The notes under the pieces are model-generated. The model was not told the DNA's origin and did not search any database. It saw only the letters and a program-made list of their open reading frames with translations. A DNA stretch of 8,926 nt from an uncultured Clostridia bacterium (GTDB lineage: Bacteria; Bacillota; Clostridia; Christensenellales; CAG-917): contig CALGEU010000235.1 in assembly GCA_937881285.1 (NCBI GenBank), forward strand, positions 1 through 8,926, read 5' to 3'. The translations under genes were made by a program, and so were the position numbers. Every line of letters starts with the position of its first letter. Position 1 is the first letter of the stretch. This document shows, one piece after another, positions 1 to 5,597 of this stretch.

Positions 1-1
1 G

Positions 2-1360
2 AGCAAAAGCGAAATGCGGGATTTGAAAGTCGCGTATTCTCGCGGAGAGTATCTCGAACGCGCATATCTTGACGACGGCACGCCGTTTGTGGTTGAAAAG
101 AGATTCAACAATCACACGGGCGTGAAAATAGGATACGTCAAATCGGTCAAGGAATTCAAGGACGGGCTTTTTGAGATATTCATCAATTCCGACAAAGAAT
201 TGAACAAGGGCGACGGGCTTAAATTCTTCGACGGAGACGTCGAAAAGGCAAGTCTCGGAGTGGGGCAGGCAAGCAAGGTTTCAAACGGCGTTTACAGCGT
301 GATAAGCAAGACGAAAGCAAAGCCCGGCTGGCAGGTCAATCTTATATGCGACGCCGAAAGAGACAAAATCGCACTTTCGCAAAAAAGATACGTGCCGATT
401 GATATAACCGTGTGCGCAAAGGCAGGTAAGCCGCTTGAAATAAGCGCGACGAGCGTTTCGCAGATGCAGATAACCGTCACTAAAACGACGGACGTTTTGC
501 TTGAAAAAGCGCAGAACGCCCCGTCGAGCGCAGAAGATATTGCCGCGTCGTGCTCGAAGACGGCGGACAGCGGTTTTGCTGTGAGAAACTGCACCGTTGA
601 CACCGACGGAGTGTTTGTGCCGAAGTCGGTAATCAACGCCTTGCGCAGGGACGTGCTTTGTGCGCTTAAAGAAAAAATTATCAACGCGAATTCGCCGAAA
701 AAAGTCGGGATAAATCAAGAGAAAATCGATGAATATCTCGCTATGAAGTTTGAAAACGTAAAGGCGGAGAGACTTTTCGTCGCAAGGGAGAACGAATACG
801 GCGATTTTGCCAAAAAAGGCGAGAAAACGGCAATCTATCCGAGCGTATATTCAGTGTCGGCTGTGAAAAGGCTGCTTGACGAATACGATTTGGACGAAAG
901 CGAAGTCGCACTCGGTCTGCCGATAATTGCAAACGGAAAAGATATTGCGGCGATAGAAAAACTGCTTGCGGATATGCCGAAGATAAAAACGCTCGTATCG
1001 CACAACGTTTACGGTTTGCATTTTGCCAAAAAAGGCTACTATGTAATAGCGGGGCAAGGTCATAATATCGCCAACGGATACGCAACTCTTGCGGCAAAGG
1101 GGCTCGGTGCGATTGCGTACGAACCGTCTTTGGAATATCGCGATTTTTCCGCACCGTCGGCATTGAAGAGATATTCGCCCAGCAAAGACATCGCGCTTAT
1201 GACGTTTGCGCATTGCCCGTACAAAACAATTTACGGCAACGATTGCAAAAACTGCAGATACAAGGGGGATATATCCGTTTTTAGAGAAAAGCATTCTTAC
1301 GTTATAAAGCGCACGAGAGTTGCAGGATGCTATTTCGGATTGTATCCCGCCCGCGATTGA
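2..1360 (+). CDS. Peptidase U32 family protein (RlhA/TrhP-like), 5'-truncated
   Basis: The frame is open from the first bases, so the gene starts outside the window; 452 residues are visible. Positions below count from the first internal Met (base 14). Residues about 30-75 carry the 'NNHTGVKIGYV...GDGLKFF' stretch typical of the segment after the U32 catalytic domain. Residues about 75-230 match the DUF3656-like insert. The C-terminal half resembles the second U32-like domain and ends in a cysteine cluster, HCP...C..C...C (C401, C411, C414, C439), that plausibly binds an Fe-S cluster. U32 proteins of this layout include E. coli RlhA (23S rRNA C2501 hydroxylation) and TrhP (tRNA U34 hydroxylation); others are annotated as collagenase-like proteases. 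An RNA hydroxylase is therefore the likeliest role, but the exact substrate cannot be told. The protein stops only nine residues after the last Cys, which seems short. A ferredoxin gene follows 97 nt downstream. Confidence 0.88.
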   Translation, partial: SKSEMRDLKVAYSRGEYLERAYLDDGTPFVVEKRFNNHTGVKIGYVKSVKEFKDGLFEIFINSDKELNKGDGLKFFDGDVEKASLGVGQASKVSNGVYSVISKTKAKPGWQVNLICDAERDKIALSQKRYVPIDITVCAKAGKPLEISATSVSQMQITVTKTTDVLLEKAQNAPSSAEDIAASCSKTADSGFAVRNCTVDTDGVFVPKSVINALRRDVLCALKEKIINANSPKKVGINQEKIDEYLAMKFENVKAERLFVARENEYGDFAKKGEKTAIYPSVYSVSAVKRLLDEYDLDESEVALGLPIIANGKDIAAIEKLLADMPKIKTLVSHNVYGLHFAKKGYYVIAGQGHNIANGYATLAAKGLGAIAYEPSLEYRDFSAPSALKRYSPSKDIALMTFAHCPYKTIYGNDCKNCRYKGDISVFREKHSYVIKRTRVAGCYFGLYPARD

Positions 1361-1385
1361 GATTTTCAAAAGCACGCATTTATGC

Positions 1386-1417
1386 TTGTCAAAAAAGTTA
1401 GTTTGTGCTAATATAAT
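1386..1417 (+). promoter_or_regulatory. Probable promoter of the ferredoxin gene
   Basis: A perfect TATAAT lies at 1412-1417 and a TTGTCA (5 of 6 to the -35 consensus) at 1386-1391. The spacing between these two is 20 nt, which is long. An alternative is a TG-C-TAATAT extended -10 at 1406-1414, which gives a 17-nt spacer to the same -35. Either places transcription start about 30-40 nt before the ferredoxin ATG, suggesting the ferredoxin gene can be expressed independently of the U32 gene. This is pattern matching only. Confidence 0.5.
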
Positions 1418-1457
1418 GCCAAGCGAAAGCAAATCAATTTTGTAAGGAGAAAAAACT

Positions 1458-1628
1458 ATGCCCAGAGTTATCAGCGATGAGTGCATCCAATGCGGTGCGT
1501 GCGCAGATACTTGCCCGGTCGGCGCAATTGCAGAAGGCGACAGCAAATACGTTGTCGATCCCGATCAATGCATCGATTGCGGAGCATGTGAAGACGGTTG
1601 CCCCGTCGGCGCAATTTCTGAACAATAA
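1458..1628 (+). CDS. Small 2[4Fe-4S] ferredoxin
   Basis: This 56-residue protein carries two copies of the CxxCxxCxxxCP cluster motif: C9, C12, C15, C19-P20 and C38, C41, C44, C48-P49. Each is followed by VGAI, the classic clostridial-type bicluster ferredoxin with internal two-fold symmetry. Such proteins are soluble cytoplasmic one-electron carriers of low potential. The length matches the family norm of about 55-60 residues, so it is complete. The start is fixed by TAAGGAGA at 1442-1449, 8 nt before ATG. The gene has its own promoter-like sequence and ends in a strong terminator 21 nt after the stop, so it is probably monocistronic. Its position just behind a U32 family gene suggests, without proving, that it could donate electrons to that enzyme. 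It may equally be the cell's general ferredoxin. Confidence 0.95.
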   Translation: MPRVISDECIQCGACADTCPVGAIAEGDSKYVVDPDQCIDCGACEDGCPVGAISEQ

Positions 1629-1649
1629 TAGAAATTTAGAAGAAGACAT

Positions 1650-1684
1650 GAAGAAAAAGCACTCGCAAAGAGTGCTTTTTCTTC
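1650..1684 (+). terminator. Rho-independent terminator after ferredoxin
   Basis: A perfect 15-bp stem (1650-1664 with 1670-1684) closes a GCAAA loop. The core is AAGCACTC/GAGTGCTT, and the distal strand carries the T-tract at 1676-1680. The A-tract and T-tract pair with each other, so it could also work in the reverse direction, but no minus-strand gene ends here. It separates the ferredoxin from the next operon. Confidence 0.9.
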
Positions 1685-1762
1685 TTCAAAGCGAGGGGTG
1701 GGGATGAACGTTGTATGACCGAAAAAAGCACTTTGGGGAGAGGGGATTGTGAAAAATTCAAA

Positions 1763-1772
1763 TCACATGTGA
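1763..1772. promoter_or_regulatory. Perfect palindrome TCACATGTGA, possible operator
   Basis: A 10-bp perfect palindrome sits immediately upstream of where a -35 box would lie for the extended -10 at 1793-1801 (about -45 to -36 relative to the expected start). That location suits an activator or repressor site. The half-site TGTGA resembles CRP/FNR-type half-sites, but they are arranged without the usual spacer, so no regulator can be named. Confidence 0.35.
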
Positions 1773-1792
1773 CATTTTCGGTGCATAGGCTT

Positions 1793-1801
1793 TGCTATAA
1801 T
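1793..1801 (+). promoter_or_regulatory. Extended -10 promoter of the three-gene operon
   Basis: TGCTATAAT is a perfect extended -10 element (TG-n-TATAAT). The -35 region at the correct distance (about 1773-1778, CATTTT) is poor, as is common with extended -10 promoters. Transcription would start near 1808, just ahead of the AAAGGAG at 1817-1823. This argues that the coding region starts at 1829 and not at the upstream in-frame ATG at 1715, which lies before the promoter. Confidence 0.65.
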
Positions 1802-1828
1802 GGTGTTGAACAAGATAAAGGAGAGTAT

Positions 1829-3124
1829 ATGGAAGAAAAAAACGGAAAAGAATATGCGAGCCTAAAAGAAAAGGTTGCAGCGGAAGGACGCGTCTCATTT
1901 CAAGAGATTGACGACGGCTTGATATCAAGGTCTGACGTGAAGGAGATTATTGCTTCACGAAACGCCGATGACAAGGTGTTTTTCGTCATCGTCGAGATGT
2001 ATTTATATTGTAGCGAGAGTTTGCGTTTTGAGTTTTGGCAAGTTGCGCCGAAATACGAAGGCGGGTATGAAATAGACGTCAAATACGATGAGCTGAAAAA
2101 CGGTGTGTGGTGTAGCCGCATGAAAAGAAAGGAGGATTTATCCATTGAAGAAGTCTTTTTATCTTTTGACAACATTATGGCCGGAAACGTGACGGAAACG
2201 ACAAAATGGTTGGACTTTTATGACACGCTTTTTTATCAAAACAAATTGTACGCTGAAGAAATCGCAACGCGAGTCGAGCGGACAAACGTTATGTCAAAGG
2301 AGCAGGCGTTTGAGTGGTATGAAGCACTGAAATTTCTCGTTGGATTTGAGTATCCCGTTTATGAGAACCAAACCACGAGAGAATATGACGATCGCGGAGT
2401 ATGGTCTGCTACGAGCGCAGATTTTGCAGAGCGCATACGCAAGCCGAGAGCGGCATATTCGTTGCTTTCGGAAACGGCATACGACGAGCAGGGGACAAAC
2501 GTGTCGTACGGGATGTCTTCGAGCTACAATTTGGGAATGTTGTATGCAAAAGGCGAACTTGAAAAAACAGATGATTTTATGGCTTTTGCATTGCTCGATA
2601 CGGCATCGAAAAGGGATTTTCCGCTTGCAACGAGAGCGGTTGCTCGGGCATATAGGGACGGAATCGGCGTGCGCAAAGATTATGGAAAATACAAGGATAT
2701 TATAATGTCTGCGCAACCCATGCCCGATGTGTTTGCGGGGGATGTCGTGGAAATTCTCCAAAAAGAAGGGAAAATGCAAGAAGCTCTCGACAAATGTCGA
2801 GAATATCGCCAAAAAGCAGCATGCGCCCACGTGATAATGCCGGATGTGTTGAACCCGATCAACGCGGTATTTTACGATTTGGTTGAAGACGGACGGTTTG
2901 AACCTTGCATCCTTGATTTGGAGCTGTTGCTTGAAAGAAACGGCAAGGTTGAGTTTTTTTGCAAAGGAAAAACGTATCTTGTCGAAAAAGTGGAGCAAGA
3001 AGGGATGTTTGCGATTAAGTTTGGCAAAGACTATTTTCACGGTTGCGATGACTTTTTCTTGCATGCGAACATACAAGGTAAACCTTTTGCATGGCAAATA
3101 AAGGATATTGAAATAAAGGAGTGA
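1829..3124 (+). CDS. Sel1-like repeat protein, first gene of a three-gene operon
   Basis: The protein has 431 residues. The start at 1829 is chosen because AAAGGAG (1817-1823) lies 5 nt upstream and an extended -10 promoter lies at 1793-1801; an in-frame ATG at 1715 would put the promoter inside the gene. Residues about 232-290 form two Sel1-like repeats: 'YNLGMLYAKGELEKTDDFMAF', then 'LDTASKRDFPLATRAVARAYRDGIGVRKDYGKY', with the LGxxYxxG and YxDGxGVxxDxxK signatures. Sel1-like repeats are alpha-solenoid pairs that act as protein-protein scaffolds. The N-terminal 200 residues (WQVAPKYEGGYEID..., EEVFLSFDNI...) and the C-terminal beta-rich stretch (EFFCKGKTYLVEKVEQEGMFAIKFGKDYF) match no family I recognise. 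There is no signal peptide or membrane segment, so it is probably cytoplasmic. The stop is 6 nt before the next gene, whose RBS overlaps this gene's end. Confidence 0.85.
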   Translation: MEEKNGKEYASLKEKVAAEGRVSFQEIDDGLISRSDVKEIIASRNADDKVFFVIVEMYLYCSESLRFEFWQVAPKYEGGYEIDVKYDELKNGVWCSRMKRKEDLSIEEVFLSFDNIMAGNVTETTKWLDFYDTLFYQNKLYAEEIATRVERTNVMSKEQAFEWYEALKFLVGFEYPVYENQTTREYDDRGVWSATSADFAERIRKPRAAYSLLSETAYDEQGTNVSYGMSSSYNLGMLYAKGELEKTDDFMAFALLDTASKRDFPLATRAVARAYRDGIGVRKDYGKYKDIIMSAQPMPDVFAGDVVEILQKEGKMQEALDKCREYRQKAACAHVIMPDVLNPINAVFYDLVEDGRFEPCILDLELLLERNGKVEFFCKGKTYLVEKVEQEGMFAIKFGKDYFHGCDDFFLHANIQGKPFAWQIKDIEIKE

Positions 3125-3130
3125 CGTTAT

Positions 3131-3874
3131 ATGGACAAGGAAAAGTTGACAGTGTTTGAGAAACTCGTATACGAAAGAGACGATATCGAAAAACAAGCAA
3201 ACCTTATTGAGATTTGGTATATTCGAGAATTTGGCAATCTCGTGCAAGAACTGTTCGAGTTGCAGGTTGAGTGTATAAAACTAAAGAAACAAATTGCGTT
3301 TTGTCAAGCAAGATGGAACGAAGGGAAAGCAATCAACGGCGAAGAGATGGAAAAGCATATCGACGGCACGATGCAAAAATATTATGACGAGTTGGAATCG
3401 TTGATTAAGGTTGCCGAGAATGATAGCTTACTGACGGAAGATGCGTTGAAAGAAGTTAAGCGAATATATTTCAAAGCGGCGAAGTTTATTCATCCCGATC
3501 TCAATCCAATGCTGTTTGAACACGAAGAAGTGCAAGAGTTGTGGAATAATATAAGCAATGCCTACAAAGCAAACGATATTGAAAAACTGAAAGAGTACGA
3601 ACTTGCGCTTGCATCGGTGTTGGAAAAATACGGCCTAAGCGATGAGAGTGTGGATGTGGGCGATATAGATGACAAAATCGCAGCAGTGAAAGCGGAAATC
3701 CAAAAAATAAAAGATAGCAAACCGTACACATATAAGCAAATACTTGAAGACACGGTGCAAAAAGCAGAAGAAAGAAATGATTTGCTGAGAAAAATCGGCG
3801 AATGTCAGGCATATTCCGAGTTTTTGAAAGAGCAGATGACAAAATATACGATATTGTGGGTGAGAACAGAATGA
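3131..3874 (+). CDS. Helical protein with internal J-domain-like HPD segment
   Basis: The 247-residue protein is almost entirely predicted helix. Residues about 101-150 read as J-domain helices II and III: 'LKEVKRIYFKAAKFIHPDLNP' with H121-P122-D123, then 'EVQELWNNISNAYKANDIEKLKEYE', matching the usual neinaYevL pattern. The HPD triad is what J-proteins use to stimulate Hsp70 ATPase activity, so a co-chaperone or Hsp70-recruiting role is a fair inference. Helix I is not in its usual place at the N-terminus. The segment is instead flanked by long charged helices (residues 1-95 and about 170-240) likely to form coiled coils. There is no Gly/Phe-rich region or zinc finger, so this is not DnaJ itself. 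AAAGGAG at 3115-3121, 9 nt before ATG, fixes the start. It lies 6 nt after the Sel1-repeat gene and overlaps the next gene by 4 nt. Confidence 0.82.
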   Translation: MDKEKLTVFEKLVYERDDIEKQANLIEIWYIREFGNLVQELFELQVECIKLKKQIAFCQARWNEGKAINGEEMEKHIDGTMQKYYDELESLIKVAENDSLLTEDALKEVKRIYFKAAKFIHPDLNPMLFEHEEVQELWNNISNAYKANDIEKLKEYELALASVLEKYGLSDESVDVGDIDDKIAAVKAEIQKIKDSKPYTYKQILEDTVQKAEERNDLLRKIGECQAYSEFLKEQMTKYTILWVRTE

Positions 3875-4287
3875 ACGAATTGACAGTGGTGCAACAAAAT
3901 TTGATAAGCAAAATCAACAAGGACGGTGTGGCGGATGTTCTGAAACCTTTTGTCAAAGACGTGATCATATACAAAACTTTTGTGTCGGATGTAATGTTTT
4001 TGGAAGATCCTATTCCTGTCGAAAACGTGAAAATAGGAGACAAACTCGGCTTGAAAATCGGAGCGAGATTCGGAAATGAAAACTATATCGGACTTTACGA
4101 TTCGAGTGACGAACTTGTTGGCGGAATAGCCGAGTACGAGAGCGAAATTCTTGCAAATTTGTTGAGAGCAGGCAAAGAGCTTTATGCGATTGTAGACGAC
4201 AAACGATTTGAATACACAAAAATGCTGAGACCGAAAAGTAAAATTATGCATAAACTCGCAATAACGATTTATATGCGCGAGATTTGA
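3871..4287 (+). CDS. Stand-alone HIRAN-like domain protein
   Basis: The protein has 138 residues. The start at 3871 overlaps the previous stop as ATGA and is preceded by GGTGAG (3859-3864), pointing to translational coupling. An in-frame ATG at 3802 would overlap the J-domain gene by 73 nt and has no RBS, so it is rejected. Residues about 50-110 follow the HIRAN pattern: 'IGDKLGLKIGARFGNENYIGLYD' (for GxxLxLxxExxNxYDxxAI), then 'DELVGGIAEYESEILANLLRAGKELYAIV' (for GxxIGYvpxxxNxxlaxLLdxG). A preceding strand (VIIYKTFVSDVMF) and a final strand (KLAITIYM) complete a small beta-barrel. HIRAN domains bind DNA ends or single-stranded DNA in HLTF/Rad5 and occur as small single-domain proteins in bacteria. 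The family assignment is by pattern and is tentative; the canonical Tyr-Asp of NxYD is replaced by N71-Y72-I-G. No membrane segment is seen. Confidence 0.75.
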   Translation: MNELTVVQQNLISKINKDGVADVLKPFVKDVIIYKTFVSDVMFLEDPIPVENVKIGDKLGLKIGARFGNENYIGLYDSSDELVGGIAEYESEILANLLRAGKELYAIVDDKRFEYTKMLRPKSKIMHKLAITIYMREI

Positions 4288-4298
4288 ATTCTGTGGGC

Positions 4299-4311
4299 GT
4301 GGGTGACCCAC
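4299..4311. repeat. Short palindrome after the HIRAN-like gene
   Basis: GTGGGT and ACCCAC flank a single G, giving a 13-bp interrupted palindrome 11 nt after the stop codon of the third operon gene. As RNA it could form only a 4-5 bp hairpin, and no T-tract follows, so it is not a convincing terminator. It may belong to the repeat unit that follows. Confidence 0.4.
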
Positions 4312-4317
4312 CCAATC

Positions 4318-4401
4318 TGTCATCCTGTCGATGCAAAGCGGAGCAACTTGCTTGCTTGTTTTTTCGCTACGATAGATCCTTCGACTTCGCTCAGGATGAC
4401 A
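4318..4401. repeat. REP-like palindromic element (TCATCCTGAGCGAAGTCGAAGGATC type)
   Basis: The 10-bp arms TGTCATCCTG (4318-4327) and CAGGATGACA (4392-4401) are perfect inverted repeats. The right-hand end, read on the minus strand, is the motif TGTCATCCTGAGCGAAGTC followed by GAAGGATC, an extragenic palindrome that recurs in many unrelated bacterial genomes. An inner ATCCT/AGGAT pair (4376-4380 with 4393-4397) gives a second small hairpin. The interior holds the low-complexity stretch cttgcttgcttgttttttc. The element fills the gap between the operon end and the minus-strand terminator and may also help end operon transcripts. It carries no convincing coding sequence. Confidence 0.7.
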
Positions 4402-4517
4402 AGGAAAACTCGAATTTCACCGCTTGAACCACCAAGCCGACAATCTTGCGAAACTGTGGTAGGAGTTTTTGTCCGTGCGAGAACTGTTAGCAAAGATTTT
4501 CGGCGCGGTTAGTGAAG
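4402..4517. other. Non-coding stretch with nested inverted repeats
   Basis: No gene is supported here. AAAACTC (4405-4411) pairs with GAGTTTT (4463-4469), and inside it ACCAC (4428-4432) pairs with GTGGT (4456-4460). A competing hairpin pairs GCTTG (4422-4426) with CAAGC (4433-4437). Read on the minus strand it lies downstream of the terminator of the small 59-residue gene, so it is probably not part of that transcript. It may be an extension of the neighbouring repeat element or a decayed repeat of its own. The function is unknown. Confidence 0.35.
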
Positions 4518-4565
4518 GAAAAGCCTAATGAGGCTCTCGGCATTGCTTGTTTTCAAGCAATGCCG
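4518..4565 (-). terminator. Tandem terminator hairpins of the small minus-strand gene
   Basis: Read on the minus strand, the first hairpin is a perfect 12-bp stem CGGCATTGCTTG/CAAGCAATGCCG with an AAAA loop (4565-4554 with 4549-4538), 22 nt after the stop codon. It is followed closely by AGCCT-CATT-AGGCT (4535-4531 with 4526-4522) running into TTTCC. The second hairpin with its T-run looks like the intrinsic terminator; the longer first hairpin may add to it or protect the 3' end of the mRNA. Confidence 0.75.
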
Positions 4566-4587
4566 TTGCCACGATGACGGCTTTTGT

Positions 4588-4767
4588 TTATAAGTCGTCA
4601 ACGTCCTGCACGGGCGCTTCTCCGTCGGGGACGGTGGGATAGCCGTGGTGCGCCGGCGTGCCTGTATAACTGCCGTTCGGGTCATAAAGAGAACGCAGAT
4701 TTTCGTGTTTTGAAAGGTTGCTGTGGCTGAGTGCCGCACGTGCTTTTCGTTGTTTTCTTATCTTCAT
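4588..4767 (-). CDS. Conserved small protein with DPNGSYTG...PVQDVDDL tail
   Basis: This is a 59-residue protein on the minus strand. It starts at the ATG at 4767-4765 with a strong AAAGGAG (4781-4775) 7 nt upstream, and ends at TAA 4590-4588 just before a pair of terminator hairpins. The full gene signature makes it real despite its size. The N-terminus is very basic (MKIRKQRKARAAL) and the second half reads LYDPNGSYTGTPAHHGYP...PVQDVDDL. I recall small proteins of Clostridia ending in NGSYTG...PVQDADDL, whose function is not known to me. There is no transmembrane segment and no cysteine. The Pro/Gly-rich, acidic C-terminus suggests a flexible tail, perhaps a binding peptide. It is transcribed divergently from the TetR gene, with 212 nt between their start codons, so the regulator may also control it. 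Confidence 0.85.
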   Translation of the reverse strand: MKIRKQRKARAALSHSNLSKHENLRSLYDPNGSYTGTPAHHGYPTVPDGEAPVQDVDDL

Positions 4768-4867
4768 ATCTTTTCTCCTTTGTGTGCTTTGTCGGTGTAC
4801 GTATTGTGTGCAAATCTTAATAATTTATTAATTTTATAAATATTTTGTAAAACCATAGAAAACCGTA

Positions 4868-4903
4868 CAATTATATGATAAAATACAAACTGCAATATAA
4901 TTG
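4868..4903. promoter_or_regulatory. Mirror-image divergent -10 boxes / possible TetR operator
   Basis: The 9-bp arms CAATTATAT (4868-4876) and ATATAATTG (4895-4903) are perfect inverted repeats 18 nt apart. The right arm contains TATAAT (4896-4901) reading toward the TetR gene; the left arm contains TATAAT on the minus strand (4875-4870) reading toward the small 59-residue gene. The right arm also lies within the palindrome GCAAT-ATA-ATTGC (4892-4904), a plausible operator overlapping a -10 box. No good -35 is seen for either direction. The position fits divergent promoters autoregulated by the TetR protein, but the region is AT-rich and chance is possible. Confidence 0.4.
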
Positions 4904-4979
4904 CGCTTAAATATCGGACGAATGGACGGTAAAACGCGCAAAATACAAAAACCAAAAACAAAACGGCAGGACAAAAAAC

Positions 4980-5597
4980 ATGAAAAACGGCGGTATCGAC
5001 AAAAGAGTTGTAAAAACCAAAAACGCAATTTTCGAAGCGTTCAAACAACTCGTGCAGCAAAAGGATATGGCGGACATTTCCATAAGCGAACTCACTCAAA
5101 AAGCCAACATCACAAGAAGCACGTTTTATATGTACTACGACACGGTCGGCGACGTTCGCGCAGACATCGAGAACGAAATCGTTGCTCGTATCGACAAAAT
5201 CATGAGCGAAGCGGATCTTCTCAACAGCATGAAAGACCCGTATCCGCTTTTCAGTGCGCTCGCAAGAGAGATCACCGAGCAGGATCAGGACAATCGCTAC
5301 ATACTTTCAAGCAACAATTCGGGACAACTGCTCGACAAAATCAGCGATAGATTCGTCACGGCGTATGTGCACTTCATCACCGAAGCAAACGACGGCACGG
5401 ACATCGGCAAGGCAAGATACGTTGCCGCGTTCATCGTCGCAGGCATGACGGAATGTTTCAAAATCTGGTTCAATCACAAGAGTAGCATAACTCTTGAAGA
5501 ATTGTGCAAAAACATCGCGGCGGTCGTAAGTCGCGGACTTGCGTGGCTTCAATCCACGAAAGCGGAAAGAGAAAACGAAAACAAAGACAACGAATAA
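4980..5597 (+). CDS. TetR/AcrR family transcriptional regulator
   Basis: The protein has 205 residues, normal for the family. Residues about 10-57 are the N-terminal TetR helix-turn-helix: 'KNAIFEAFKQLVQQKDMADISISELTQKANITRSTFYMYYDTVGDV', with the hallmark ISISELTQKANITRSTFYxYY. The rest is the helical ligand/dimer domain, resembling the DhaS-like TetR_C_8 group common in Bacillota (FVTAYVHFITEANDG...YVAAFIVAGMTECFKIWF). The tail AERENENKDNE is charged and probably flexible. The start at 4980 has a weak AGGA (4968-4971) 8 nt upstream. Such regulators usually repress a neighbouring transporter and release DNA when a small ligand binds. The ABC protein gene 130 nt downstream on the same strand is the obvious target, with autoregulation from the palindromes at 4868-4904. 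The ligand cannot be inferred. Confidence 0.93.
   Translation: MKNGGIDKRVVKTKNAIFEAFKQLVQQKDMADISISELTQKANITRSTFYMYYDTVGDVRADIENEIVARIDKIMSEADLLNSMKDPYPLFSALAREITEQDQDNRYILSSNNSGQLLDKISDRFVTAYVHFITEANDGTDIGKARYVAAFIVAGMTECFKIWFNHKSSITLEELCKNIAAVVSRGLAWLQSTKAERENENKDNE

Noticed and set aside
1477..1707. Plus-strand 76-codon frame over the ferredoxin
   Set aside because: It lies in another frame of the ferredoxin gene and runs through its terminator; the ferredoxin frame has the RBS and cluster motifs.
1715..1828. N-terminal extension of the Sel1-repeat protein to the ATG at 1715
   Set aside because: The extended -10 promoter and the strong RBS lie inside this extension, and no RBS precedes 1715.
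2294..3247. 317-codon minus-strand frame opposite the Sel1-repeat gene
   Set aside because: It is rich in Cys, His, Arg and Phe like an antisense shadow, has no RBS, and crosses a gene boundary.
3802..3870. Earlier ATG for the HIRAN-like protein
   Set aside because: It would overlap the J-domain-like gene by 73 nt without an RBS; the ATGA overlap at 3871 is far better.
4303..4512. 69-codon plus-strand frame containing DPSTSLRMT
   Set aside because: This peptide is simply the translation of the REP-like repeat, has no RBS, and crosses several hairpins.
4509..4739. 76-codon minus-strand frame
   Set aside because: It is out of frame with the 59-residue gene, lacks an RBS, and reads through the terminator hairpins.
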